From NCBI GenBank assembly GCA_021014325.1, contig CM037463.1:21522026-21586025 (forward strand): a stretch of DNA of 64,000 nucleotides, read 5' to 3'. Positions within the stretch are counted from its first letter, which is position 1; every line of letters begins with the position of its first letter. This DNA comes from Plazaster borealis (taxonomy: Eukaryota; Echinodermata; Asteroidea; Forcipulatida; Labidiasteridae). Both the position numbers and the translations under genes were made by a program. Positions 21,411 through 32,456 of this stretch are shown here, in pieces. Below the pieces are notes generated by a model. The model was not told the origin of the DNA and searched no databases. It saw only the letters and a program-made list of their open reading frames with translations.

Positions 21411-21563
21411 GCAGTCGAGCATCAAATCCTCTAATATTCATATAGTCCCATTTAGTAAGAACTGAACTTACATCATATGTTTAGAATGTGTAAATTTTAA
21501 AAGATTTATTTTAAAAAGACTGACAATGGAGAATACAATCCAATAGTATTGATGCGCAGTCCA

Positions 21564-21963
21564 ATAAAGGGATTGTATACTTTTGGTAATTGGAACCCAC
21601 TGTTTGTTTCAATCCTATATAGTTGTAGATATACACCATAAAACTAACCTGTGAAATTTTTCATTTCAAAAGGTGGTAGTGTTTTTGAGATATTGCAAAA
21701 AATCTGGAGCAGTTATGTCCACTCAGGAAAAATAATCTGCAATTGGAATACACAATCTGAGAAACGTTACTGTAGTAACGCTTCTCTCAGATTCAAATTT
21801 TTTGGGGATAAAAAGTGATATCTTTTTCTATAACCGTAGTACTTCGATGTGAAAAGTTTCTCAAAATGCATTATACTATCCAAAGCTGCTGTACTTCTTA
21901 TCAAGTAAGTTTTCATTGCCATAAATGTTCAGAGTCATTACCAAACGTATACAGACCCTTTAA
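21564..21963. mobile_element. TTAA-type MITE, family B (copy B1)
   Basis: AAAGGGATTGTATACTTTTGG on the left pairs with ACGTATACAGACCCTTTAA. The centre is a strong palindrome built on AATCTGAGAAACGTTAC and GTAACGCTTCTCTCAGATT. Nearly identical in layout to B2 at 60594. Confidence 0.85.
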
Positions 21964-23726
21964 GAAGAAAGTCAGTATGAAATGAGAGCGTTCAAGGAGC
22001 ACCTTAACGCAACCGTTCCCGCCACCCCTCTGGCTAATAATATGTTGATCACAGCTACCTGAGATATCAACATTGAAGAGTATTTGTGACACACCAAGCC
22101 AAAACCAGGGCTAGACTCCACAAAAAGCCGAGATTGATCTTAAGTGCATATCAATATTAATAGCCAAAGCAAAGTGTGATGTTGCAATACAAATCACTAT
22201 GGCAACTCGTCTTCAGATGAATCTTTTTTAGTGCTTTCTGTCCAGGCACTTTTTGCCCAAACCTCAACACTGGGTGTATTTGCTCATCAAATAGACGAGA
22301 ATAAGGGTTTTCAAACAACACTTAATAAGGGCCTAAAAATTTACGTTAAAAGACATCATCCCAATGCAGGAATATAGTGCCTGATGTTTTGGTTACATTC
22401 ACTCTTAATTTTATTTCGCTGTTTCCGAGAAGTGCTCGATTTCATGGCGCATCTCATTTCTAGTTTGCAGACTCTAATGTCATGCAACCCTCTAGACTTG
22501 TTTCACGTCAGTGAATTTAGAAGAAAAAAATTATCTCTCTGGTCAAAGGTGTGAAATGATCTTGCTGAATTTAGCCCCAACTCAACTGTGACAGTGAGTG
22601 TCTTTTAGTGATGATCTTTACTGCAAAATGATGCGATATTGCACAAATTTTTCCAGGGTAGACGGTAATGCGGCAGTTCTCATATTTCCATTTCAGTCGA
22701 CTGACACCCCACAGCCTCCTCTCCTCATGTTATTGCTTTTAATAATGAGTCGCATCACAAACAGTTTTATGTGCGTGCCTCACACGAGTCTCGCATCGCG
22801 TGCAAACCGCAATTGAATACCCTACTGTCTTATTAGACAAGTCGTCACGTAATCTGTTCAAATAAACATCTTCCCCACCAATAGTACATCCACGACAGCT
22901 CCGATGACAAGTTCCAACATTGTTTAAAGGTAAAGTATAGGGATTGTGTGATCATCAAGTTTCCTGTAAACTAGTAGAGGCTGGGATTGAATTCACTCCT
23001 TTAAAAAAACAAAAAACCTATTGGAATACCATCACTTTAATATTGGGATTCACCCACCATGTAAAATTGTAATACTGGCGTTCCTGCACAAACAGTGGGT
23101 AATTAATCAACTTGACGTAGTCAAACAACAGCTCAATTATTGGCAGACGTGAAGGTCTGTCAGTTACTGCATTAAACCTTTTAAAATAACAGGCCACTTA
23201 TAGCAATTGTCCCAGGGCTTTTTTTCTTCCCCTGCCAATTTACAGCAATTGAATGTTTGAGGCTCACCGGCGTTTCTTGTAAATTCGTGCTCTTTGAATA
23301 TTTTAGAATTAACAGATGGTATTGTTTATTTCTTCACCCGCTGGATAGATGGTTTGCATAATAAAGCAGAAATGTAGTGCTGTTACACGGTAGCAAAGGG
23401 GGAGGGGAAGGGGTTGGGGCATCCCTCAGGGTCTTGTGCCCTGTTTGATGAGAGAAAACCTCTCAATGGTATATTACTTCTACAGGGTATTTATCTGTGC
23501 AACCATGCATGGAGGCGCAACAAATCTGTGCTTTGCTTTAAAGTGTTTTGAAAATAGACGGTGAATTAGGACGCATCAGAAAACCCTTCTGAAAGTGATT
23601 TTTTTATTTATTTTGTTCTGCGGAGTTGCACAACAAATCTGCTTTCTGTTGCATGTCTTTTGACATGTGCCCATTTTATACTGTGCCGGATTGTGGTGTG
23701 ATCCAGCAGGGTTACTGTCAATTGCC
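21964..23726. other. Repeat-poor non-coding stretch
   Basis: The longest interval here free of recognised dispersed repeats. No open frame has splice support. The 22380-22800 part is less AT-rich and would be a reasonable place to look for conserved non-coding DNA. Confidence 0.4.
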
Positions 23727-24121
23727 TGAAAGGTAGTATACAGGATTGGTAAGGATAAAAAACATAATTGTTTAATTTTAGTTTGAAAGCTTACTGATTA
23801 TGAAATTCATACAAGAACCACATTTTCTTGCGAAATTATTTCCCTCTGAAATGAAGTAATTTTCAAGAAAACTGTATCTGAAAACCTAACAAACCACAGC
23901 AGCTGATTTCAGTTGTTATACAACCAAAATTAAGGACAATGTGTTTACATGCTGAAAATTGTGCATAGTTTTTCACTATTTTCTCCTGACTCAGACAACG
24001 GATTAAGCCCAAATGTTCACAGACCTGTTTGTTATTTCATGTATATGGTTGATCACACAAAACATGAACACTGTCTGCGACTATTTTTGTCAGCTCTACC
24101 AATCCTGTATAATACCTTTAA
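23727..24121. mobile_element. TTAA-type MITE, family C (copy C2)
   Basis: Ends AAAGGTAGTATACAGGATTGG and CCAATCCTGTATAATACCTTTAA. The right arm AACGGATTAAGCCCAAATG aligns with the ACCAATTGAGCCCAAAT arm of family A, showing common origin. A SINE-1 abuts its right end. Confidence 0.8.
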
Positions 24122-24309
24122 TAATAATACGCAGTTCTTATATAGCGCTTTATACTCCCGATGGGTGTCTCAAAGTGCTCAGTATTTTTCCTACAAGGTA
24201 AGTGGATTTACGTGTTGAAGTATGAGACCTATTCCTTTGCATAGCACCATGTAATGGTTTACAAGGTGCTGTGGTGCGATATGCAGCCAATCAAACCAGG
24301 AACACTTTA
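24121..24309 (-). mobile_element. SINE-1, 3' half, minus strand
   Basis: (AAT)n followed by CAGTTCTTATATAGCGC, CAAAGTGCTCAGTATTTTTCC and CAGCCAATCAAACCAGGAAC. The same stretch is the tail half of the complete copy at 55818-56230; the tRNA-like head is absent, the usual 5' truncation. Confidence 0.75.
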
Positions 24310-24588
24310 AGGTCAACTTGGAATGCATTTCCACAAAATGATGCAGCACCAAGAAAGGCATCGGCTTAAAAAAAAATTAAAAATTGTCCTGTGTCTGTCG
24401 AGAAACTTGTCTTCTCCTTGAGCCTCATAATTCATGCACGTTCAGATCTGTGACATTTTTATTATTAGAGCTGCAATGTGGCAGTGTTGATGGTGTGCTT
24501 GGCTTCAGGGCTGTAATATGTAAATCCTATGGAGTGATGAAAGAGATACCCTTCACTGATATCTCCATTTCATGAGCGCAAACCAAGG
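24310..24588. other. Non-coding stretch, nothing identified
   Basis: No supported exon or repeat. Confidence 0.35.
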
Positions 24589-24751
24589 ACCCAATTTAAT
24601 AAAGCTGCGTTAACGGGGAAATTTTGCTTAGCAGGTAATGGCTCACCAAGGTATTGTGACTGATGATCCTTATTCTGGTAAGCACATTTGTTGTGTGCTA
24701 TGCTAAGCTAATATTTTGTTTGATTATATAGCTCTTTGAAAATGGGCCCAG
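24589..24751. mobile_element. Foldback repeat family E
   Basis: GGACCCAATTTAATAAAGCTG and AGCTCTTTGAAAATGGGCCC are the inverted ends. The interior has TTTTGCTTAGCAGG. Confidence 0.65.
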
Positions 24752-25013
24752 GGGCTGCTGAGTGCTTAAATGTGCTGAGCAAGGGATTTTTGCTTTGCAA
24801 CCCCGCAACAAAAAACAAAAAAACTAAAAGCAAAAAACAAAAAACAAGCCAAGCCAAAATGCCATTAGTAATATGTAAGCTGTGACTGGTCCCCTTCTAC
24901 TGCTCAACAGAAGATTCATTTATAAGCAAGTTTGTATTGTATAGAGGCGCTAGATGAGATTCGTGATTCTGCTATTAGGGAGACATACAATATGAATGCC
25001 TCTGTAGTAATCA

Positions 25014-25199
25014 AGGCCCAATTTCATGGAGCTGCTTAGAAGCACAACAAGTACCTAAGCACAAAACAATCATGCTTACAAGAGAAAAGGTTACCAGTCA
25101 AACCTCCATGTCATATGTACCATTTGTGACAGGTGTCCTGTTAATCGGTGCTCAGCATAAACTGGTTAAAAGCAATATTTTCTGCTGCAAATTGGGCCC
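25014..25199. mobile_element. Foldback repeat family E
   Basis: Starts AGGCCCAATTTCATGGAGCTG and ends with AAATTGGGCCC. Interior contains AGTACCTAAGCACAAAACA and GTTACCAGTCAAACC as in the other copies. An A-rich CAAAAAAC array lies before it near 24800. Confidence 0.7.
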
Positions 25200-26033
25200 G
25201 AGTACAATGGACAGTGAAATTATAAATGAATTATGAAAGTTAATGTCAAACACCTTGCCGATGATGTCGCAACCCGGGGAAACCTGGGACAAATATGATA
25301 TCACCTCCCGGTAGGGTTTTCACCGTCTCACTTCACCCTGTCCCAGTTTAAATTCAACATCTACATAGCTTGAATTTCTCCTTTCGTCACTCCCTTTCAC
25401 CCCCTTCTAATTAAATAAAAACCCAATCTTTTAGTGGGCTGTGAGTGGCCTTTTGAGGGCCTCAAGACCTTCATGATTTATTTTTAACTTTCAGCAAAGT
25501 AGTTTCTATTGTGACATCATATTTTCATTTCAGCTATAGTAAATATCAATTCATCATTAAGTTATCTGTCTAGATAACGTTTGGGAGTTATATGAAACTA
25601 GGTCAATCTATTGAATAAAAATGGCCCTCTGTGTAAAAAATCAATCGATTTTCCAACCATTGAAAAGAACTCTGTTTCTATTTTTACTCAATGCGTTTAT
25701 GAAGAAAATTACTTTAGTCAATCCATTATTTGTACCCTGTTATCATTGAGCCAAGCCAAACGGTAACTTCAATGCCAACACTCAATGGATTAATTTCATG
25801 TCCTCGAAACCTCATTCAATCCATTAGTCTTCAGCTGTGTAAATTGATCTCGGTGCTGAGGTCAAGTTCATAGATCTGTGAAGCGCATTGACAATTTAAA
25901 TACAAATGTCTTGTATTGCACAACAGGTTACCAGCCAAAATTCAATGTGATGCAGACACTTTGTGGCTGGTCCCCTGTTGTTGTTTTTTCTCTGGACGAC
26001 AAATTGTTGCATTTTTGTTTTATATTTTGAATT
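25200..26033. other. Repeat-poor stretch upstream of the 24-bp array
   Basis: No supported exon. A family E-like piece, TTACCAGCCAAAATTCAATG, occurs at about 25928, just before the minisatellite. Confidence 0.4.
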
Positions 26034-26840
26034 TTGGTTCCTATACCATGGATTATTTTGGTTCCTATACCTTGGATTCTTTTGGTTCATGTACATGGAT
26101 ACTTTTGGTTCCTATACTGTGGATTCTTTTGGTTCCTATACTTTGGATTCTTTTGGTTCCTATACTGTGGATTCTTTTGGTTCCTATACTTTGGATTCCT
26201 TTGGTTCCTGTACATGGATACTTTTGGTTCCTTTACTGTGGATTCTTTTGGTTCCTAGACATGGATTCTTTTGGTTCCTATACTGTGGATTCTTTTGGTT
26301 CCTATACTTTGGATTCTTTTGGTTCCTGTACATGGATACTTTTGGTTCCTTTACTGTGGATTCTTTTGGTTCCTAGACATGGATTCTTTTGGTTCCTATA
26401 CTGTGGATTCTTTTGGTTCCTATACCATGGATTCTTTTGGCTCATATACCATGGATATTTTTGGTTCCTATACCATGGATTATTTTGGTTCCTATACCAT
26501 GGATTCTTTTGGTTCCTAAACTGTCCTTTGGTTCCTATACTGTGGATTATTTTGGTTCCTATTCTGTGGATTATCTTGGTTCCTATACCATGGATTTCTT
26601 TGGTTCCTATACATGGATTTCTGTTCCTATACCATGGATTCTTTTGGTTCCTATACCATGAATTATTTTGGGTCAAATAGATGGATTTGTTTGGTTCCTG
26701 TACCATGGATTCGTTTGGTTCCTATACATGGATTTGTTTGGTTTCTATACCGTGGATTCCTTTGGGTTCCTAAACCATGATACCATTTGGTTCTCATACC
26801 ATGGATTCGTTTGGTTCTCATATCATGGATTCTTTTGGTA
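26034..26840 (+). repeat. 24-bp minisatellite, about 33 units
   Basis: The unit is TTTTGGTTCCTATAC followed by a variable three-base slot (CAT, TGT or TTT) and GGATTC. Longer blocks of several units are themselves repeated, for example between 26150 and 26400, which points to higher-order duplication. Because 24 is a multiple of three, several frames on both strands stay open, one for over 200 codons, but none starts with ATG in a sensible context. I regard it as non-coding satellite. Confidence 0.95.
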
Positions 26841-26995
26841 TGTTTAATTCAGATTATTTTACAGTTCTACAATCCCTTTGGGAACCCTCAACAGAAGGGA
26901 ACATTCACAATGTGACTAAAATCTCATCTGACACAAGAAAACAGGGCAAGAATACTTTTGTGAAAAAAACCAGAATACATACAGAAACAAACTGC

Positions 26996-27146
26996 AGTAC
27001 TTCATGGAGGCAATGGAAGCAATTGCCTCAGTGCCCCCTGGCCATTTTCTTGGTGCCCCTTTGAAATGTTCCAGCTTAAATTGACAATTTCTTCATTGAG
27101 GTGCCCTTTACTAACACTGTCCTACCCTCGATGCCCATACAACAAC
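26996..27146. mobile_element. Repeat family P copy
   Basis: GTACTTCATGGAGGCAATGG, AGCAATTGCCTCAGTGCCCC and GAGGTGCCCTTTACTAAC match the P copy at 10319. It begins about 155 bases after the 24-bp array. Confidence 0.55.
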
Positions 27147-27641
27147 AAAGTATCAGGTTTGTAAACCAGGGTTCAAACAATTTCATTTTCATAATGATTT
27201 GGTCTTGAGATTTCACAAAATCCGAAGAACTTCATAATTATTTCAGAATACTAATTAAACGTACATCCCATATGTCTGATCAAACCAAACACATTATGTA
27301 TTATTTCGAAGGTCATTATGGTAACTCAGCCATTCAATTGCTAACCTACTTCTACGTGCCCACTTAATCCTGTTGCTTTATTAAATATTACCAGTCAATT
27401 TCGTATGGGTAAATATTTCTTCTTCTCGCAACAGCCTTGCTCATGAAAATCCGACGATACGCAACGACCTTGCATTAACGCAGCCAAGTGTAAACTTTCA
27501 AAAAATAATCTATGTGATGGAGTGGGCATAGCATTGTCGCTGTGATCAAAATCGCTAATGGAAAGGCAAAATGTTATAAAGAAAAACTTGAAAGGACAGA
27601 ATAGAAGATTATGCAGTTAACTAACATGGATTTGAGTCGAA
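27147..27641. other. Non-coding stretch, nothing identified
   Basis: AT-rich, no recurring element recognised. Confidence 0.35.
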
Positions 27642-28015
27642 GAAAGGCACTGAACACGTTTGGTAATTGCCAACGACCAGTGTTCTCACTTGGTGTATCC
27701 CAACATATGCATAAAATAACAAGCCTGTGAAAATTTTGGCTCAATTGGTCATCGAAGTTGCAAGAAAATGATGAAAGAAAAAACATCCTTGTTGTACAAA
27801 TTTGTGTGCTTTCAGATAGGAATAAAAGGCTTCTTGCAAGAAGTCTTTTATTATTTTAGTGAGAAATTACCTCTTTCTCAAAAACTACGTTACTTCAGAG
27901 GGAGTCGTTTCTCACAATGTTTTATACTATCAACAGCTCTCCGTTGCTCGTTACCAAGTCAGTTTTTATGCTAATATGTATTTTGAGTAATTACCAAACG
28001 TGTACAGTGCCTTTA
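27642..28015. mobile_element. TTAA-type MITE, family A, inverted (copy A3)
   Basis: Opposite orientation to A1, A2 and A4-A8: it opens with AAAGGCACTGAACACG and the ACCAGTGTTCTCACTTGG arm and ends TGTACAGTGCCTTTA. Centre AGGCTTCTTGCAAGAAGTC. Near full length, but the terminal TTAA is eroded on both sides. Confidence 0.85.
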
Positions 28016-28790
28016 TGGATGAACAACCACAAATTATGCCTTTTGTGTAATTATGTCAACAAGTAAAATTCTGCCTTTGTCTCGATTTCTTTAGTACATT
28101 TTCGCCCTTTGTGTGTTTCGCAGGATTTTACAAATGAAATGATTGACATCTGTACGCAAACATACATGTGATTAGATTATAATAAGTCAGTATTTAGCAA
28201 ATGTTTTGACTGACAACATAAGTGTGCCGATTATTATGAAACACTACATATCTGGCAAATGAAAACAAATCAAAGTAGAAAATCAAGATCACCAAATCCG
28301 TTTAGATTCTCTTCCGCTCTTTCTGATTTTCATGAATTCATTTACATAACCTAACCTTGCCCGTGGGAATGGGCAAGTATATGCATTACTTTGGAATAAC
28401 CGAAATTGCATAATCCTAGGTTTGATTTTGTTTCTCGCGTTATTTTCTTTATTTTCTATGAATTGTGAGCAGGGTCGTACTTTAGTAATGACCCCGAAAA
28501 AAAGAAATAGTGTCATTTGTATCCGAAAGCGTACTTGTTATAAAAGATGGTAATGGTAATAATGCATCCTGTGAAAGTATTTTGTCTGAAATGTCTTGTT
28601 GAATAGAAATCAATAAAAGTATGTCAACAAATTGGAATCTCCAAAGATTCGTTTGAATGCTGCCCTCATTTTTTTTTTCATTCATAGAAAAAAAAAAAAT
28701 TCTTTTGTCTAGTGCCAATTGTTTATCTTTATCTTTTATCAAGTACTTACTGAATTTTTTGTAAGAATAGTATTATAAATTGCTGAGATC
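28016..28790. other. AT-rich non-coding stretch, nothing identified
   Basis: Homopolymer runs near 28671 and 28690. No supported exon. Confidence 0.4.
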
Positions 28791-28886
28791 ATTTTATTTC
28801 TAATTTATGTCTATTGGTATATTTGTAAAGCGCCATGAGCACAGGAGATGTGCGCTATAGAAATAAAATTATTATTATTATTACTA
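28791..28886 (+). mobile_element. LINE 3' tail ending in (ATT)n
   Basis: TTGTAAAGCGCCATGAGCAC, then GTGCGCTATAGAAATAAAAT and (TTA)n. This is the typical 3' terminus of L2/CR1-like LINEs; 5' sequence is lost. Confidence 0.55.
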
Positions 28887-28892
28887 TTATGT

Positions 28893-29272
28893 TAATATGG
28901 CCAGAGATGCTGTTGGTACCTGCTGTGACTGGGCACAACGTGGATGGCTTCAACGTTCTTTATGAAGATACCGTGAAAGTTTTTTCCTGTATCCTCAACA
29001 AGTAGACACTGTATTCAACTGAAAATATCATGGGTGATTTTTATTATCTTTCTTATTGACAAAACCAACAATGAACTAAAACAATTTAACAAAATGGAAA
29101 CAGTTAAAAGCCCTAGTTGGTCTACTTTATAGATTGTCCTTCCCTTAGCATAGACACTGCATTCAACTGAAATTGTCACAGGTGACCTTTAATGTATTTT
29201 TTTGATAATTTTTCCTATAAATCAGCATAACAGTGACAAAAACCAAACTATGACCCTACCTTTAATTAATTT
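28893..29272. mobile_element. Repeat family G, longest copy
   Basis: Contains GGTACCTGCTGTGACTGGG, AACGTGGATGGCTTCAACG and ACACTGTATTCAACTGAAA (twice, with a variant at 29155). It ends at CTATGACCCTACCTTTAA. Related segments occur at 43548 and 53600. The TTTAA end resembles the TTAA-type elements. Confidence 0.55.
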
Positions 29273-29279
29273 TGTATGT

Positions 29280-29402
29280 CAATTTTGTATATATGTTTAT
29301 TAGTCATTTTTTGAAGTTTTAATTGTGTCTTTGTCCATGCTAGGACCCATGGGAGACCAGTGGTTACCACTGAAGGGCCACCCATATGAAATAAAAAATA
29401 AA
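29280..29402 (+). mobile_element. CR1-like LINE 3' tail
   Basis: ACCCATGGGAGACCAGTGG, then CACTGAAGGGCCACCC and an AAATAAAAAATAAATAA tail. I recall such ends from CR1-type elements; the rest of the element is not present. Confidence 0.5.
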
Positions 29403-29690
29403 TAATGATAACACTTGTCCGTACCTGGATTCTTTCCATGTTCAATTGTATATAAAGATGATAAATGAAGGCAGAAATCCTTTAAAAAAATAATAATTGC
29501 TGGAAACTAATCAACATATGAATATACATTGTTTAAAAAAAGCCATTAAAATCATGTCTTTTTTAGGAGTTGCATCTTTAAATAATCTCCCAAAGCCCTC
29601 TATTGATCCTTGTCTTGATTTGATCTGGTAGTTAATTGATCATTTTGAACCATTGCACTTCAATTAAAATATTCATGGCCTTGATGTAGC
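29403..29690. other. Non-coding stretch, nothing identified
   Basis: AT-rich. The segment TTGAACCATTGCACTTCAAT near 29645 recurs as TTGAATCATTGCACTTCAAT near 30771, so a diverged local repeat exists. Confidence 0.4.
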
Positions 29691-30325
29691 ATGCTGTGGT
29701 CAAGTGGTCCAGACCATTCATCTTAAGTTCTGAAGGCAGAGCCGTCAGATTGAGCCGTCGGTTATTACGCTTGTGTCCCAAGACACTTAGGTATCATACA
29801 CATTTGGTAATGACTCAAAACAAATATTAGCATAAAAACTTACTTGGTAACAAGCAACAGAGAGCTGTTGAAAGTATAAAACATTGTAGGAAACGACTCC
29901 CTCTGATGTAACGTAGTTTTTGAGAAAGAGGTAATTTCTCACTTGAATAATAAAAACTTCTTGCAAGAAGTTTTTATTCCTATCTGAAAGCACACAAATT
30001 TGTATGACAAGGGTGTTTTTTCTTTCATCATTTTCTTGCAACTTTTGACCAATTGAGCCCAAATTTTCACAGGCTTGTTATTTTATGCATATGTTGGGAT
30101 ACACCAAGTGAGAACACTGGTCTTTGACAATTACCAAACGTGTTCAGTGCCTTTAAGCATAATTACATCTCATCACCTAGGAGAAAATGGGTACCTGGGA
30201 GGGTAGGGATTTTTGATGTGAAATGATTAGCAACCTATGCGCCAATTTGGCTGCCGGTGCGTCATACTCTAAAGGAGCTGATATGGTCTCAGGAATATTA
30301 AGGCCGAATGAGCAAGGGTAGTAAT
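29691..30325 (+). mobile_element. tRNA-derived SINE-1 split by a family A MITE
   Basis: The left piece has the decayed head CTGTGGTCAAGTGGTCC and CTTGTGTCCCAAGACACTT. The right piece has GCATAATTAC, ATGGGTACCTGGGAGG and GAAATGATTAGCAACC, matching the degraded SINE at 2427-2680. Between them sits A4. Confidence 0.65.
29787..30156. mobile_element. TTAA-type MITE, family A (copy A4), inserted in a SINE-1
   Basis: Left end TTAGGTATCATACAC, right end GTTCAGTGCCTTTAA. The centre at 29949-29978 is a perfect 30-base palindrome around CTTCTTGCAAGAAG, as in A5 and A7. The host SINE reads continuously across when the element is removed at a TTAA. Confidence 0.85.
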
Positions 30326-30327
30326 AG

Positions 30328-30600
30328 TGGGTGGTCAGGTTGGCAGAGTGGTTTCTTTCCTCGCCTTCCACCTCTAGGACCCCGGTTCAAATCACGCCGG
30401 GGCACTATGTGGATTGGGTTTTCAGTCCCTACTTGACTGCATGGGTTTTCCATGGAACAATTCTCTGGGGTTTTCCTCCCACATCTAAAACTGAAACTTC
30501 ATTCTTTGTCTTCTCTCCACTGGGTTCTTGGCCAGTACAGTGATTAAGTATGATTTTCTGAGAGTCCTTGGCTTCACAACCAGAAAAAAAAGTGAATTTA
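30328..30600 (+). mobile_element. tRNA-derived SINE-2, full-length type
   Basis: Head GTGGTCAGGTTGGCAGAGTG, B-box CGGTTCAAATCACGC, body GGATTGGGTTTTCAGTCCC and end GAGAGTCCTTGGCTTCAC with an A-rich tail. Same family as 21133. Confidence 0.8.
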
Positions 30601-31039
30601 AATTTAACGATTTTTTTTTGTAAGGCGTTTTGATACACTGTTTAAATCATCATCTTGGCCTAATCCCGTCGTGAACGACGATGAGTTTGGCATCGGTCAC
30701 AATCATCAATCATCTCCTCCCAAAACCTATGTTGAACCTCGTCTTGATTCAGGACATTAATTGGTTATTTTGAATCATTGCACTTCAATTAGAATATCCA
30801 TCGCCTTTATGGACCTCCACACAGTAAGACCACATCTGAATCAAGCGACTTTGGCTATGGCTATGGCCTGGCTACGGCTATGTTTATAATTACGCCCTCT
30901 AGTGGCAGCTCATACAAATTGTGTTACACAAATTATAGAAGGTTCAAAACACATCGAACGCCTTGAGGACAGGCTAGGGTGAACCCCGCCTACACAATTT
31001 TAGAAAGGTCTACAGGGTTTGATGGCTTTCAGGCCTGAT
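30601..31039. other. Non-coding stretch with a partial palindromic repeat
   Basis: Near 30840-30885 there is GGCTATGGCTATGGCC and CTACGGCTATG, a remnant of the family H palindrome found at 39083 and 42723. No exon supported. Confidence 0.4.
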
Positions 31040-31205
31040 GCTTTGTTTTTGAAAGGGCAAGGGCACCAAGGCGTTTTCTCCTTGATGAAAGTGAACCTCC
31101 ATGAGGATATTGTAAATTTCTATTTGGACATTTCAAGGGGCACGAAGGCAATGACCAGGGGCAACGGAGGCAGTTGCCTCCGTATATTTAGAGTATCAGG
31201 GCCTG
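31040..31205. mobile_element. Repeat family P, inverted copy
   Basis: GGGCACCAAGGCGTTTTCTCC, AGGGGCACGAAGGCAATG and GGAGGCAGTTGCCTCCG are the reverse complement of P modules at 10319. AGGCCTGATGCT and ATCAGGGCCTGGG suggest short inverted ends. Confidence 0.55.
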
Positions 31206-31511
31206 GGATTTAGCCAGAATTAAGGATTTTCTTGGATGTTGGAGTTGGGATTGTTCTTTTACCAAACATCCGAACGGACTTTGAACGTCTTGCTCTTTTA
31301 TGATAAATCATCTCAGACAAGGTCGAGATTGTACACATCATGAGAATTAGATTCACTCCGGGATTTTAATTATAAAAATCTGGAAGGATTTCTAAAGGAA
31401 ACTAAGTGATGTGTGTGTGTGTACGTGTGCTGCATTTTGAAGGAGGGTGCGTGCCACGAACCATCTGACATGGTAACTGTCTTTATAGTCCGAGGAATTC
31501 AAATTGAAGCG
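31206..31511. other. Non-coding stretch with a short GT microsatellite
   Basis: A (GT)n run lies near 31411. Otherwise nothing recognised. Confidence 0.4.
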
Positions 31512-31870
31512 TTAAAGGGTGTTTGTAACATTGGTAAGAGTTAAAATATAAATGTTCACAGATTCACACATACCTTACGTGGTATAAAGATGGTTATGAT
31601 GGGAAACTCCCTTTAGAATATATTTGCTTTAAATGCTATAGTTTTTGAGAAATGAGTAAAACAATTACATGTAATTTTGATCTCATGAGTCAAAAACTTG
31701 ATGTTTGAAAACAGTGAAAACACTTAAGGTTTTTCCCCACTTTTTTCTGGTGATTGCAATGACCGATTGAGCTTAAACTTTCACAGGTTTGTTGTTTCAT
31801 GTATATGTTGGGATACACCAAGTGAGGATACTGGTCTTTGACAATTACCAAAAGTATAAACTCCCTTTAA
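31512..31870. mobile_element. TTAA-type MITE, family D (copy D2), A-like right arm
   Basis: Left end TTAAAGGGTGTTTGTAAC with the D-type arm TGTTCACAGATTCACAC. The right part has AATGACCGATTGAGC and GAGGATACTGGTCTTTGAC, as in family A, and it ends CTCCCTTTAA. It looks like a mosaic or intermediate between D and A. Confidence 0.75.
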
Positions 31871-32456
31871 CTTGAGACTACAAGCAAGTCATTTCACCAG
31901 ACAATTATTCAAATCTAAACTCGCAAAGGGCTTTATGGTCTCCCTGACAATTGCATTGGTGTCCCTCAAAGTATTCCAGTAGAAACTAACATTAAGGGCA
32001 GCGTTTTATATCAAAGAAAAAAACCCTTGCCCTTTCATTTCAAGAAGGATGTACTCAGACTTAATGAAATATCAAGGTTCAAACTTCTCTGTTCTTGACT
32101 ATAAAGTATGTTGTTCTTGCTGTACATAACTATTATATACCCCCATCGTCAATTCAGTATGATGGATAATGCAGAGTCTTAGTGGGTGTAGAAACCACAT
32201 TAGTTTACTGAACGTCTTGAGATAAGGCCACAGACAAAATTTGTTTGTTTGTCCTTTTTTTTCTTCTTCCAAAAATGTTCATTAAAATTCTCAAAATCAT
32301 TTGTCAAAAAAAGTTGAAACAGCAAGAAACTATATACTGAATATAAAGCAGTTTACCAACTCACGGTGTTTATACATTCCTGACTTCAATTCCAATCTAG
32401 TCTCGATTTGGTTTTAAATTACTCTGAATGGAATTGTGCATAGCTACTTTTTGTAA
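31871..32456. other. AT-rich non-coding stretch, nothing identified
   Basis: Possible family P remnant near 31930-31990 (CCTGACAATTGCATTGGTG). No exon supported. Confidence 0.35.

Noticed and set aside
25916..26680. A 254-codon open frame with repeated Trp-Ile-Leu-Leu-Val-Pro motifs
   Set aside because: It is the 24-bp minisatellite read in frame; it lacks an ATG start, and other frames on both strands are open for the same reason.
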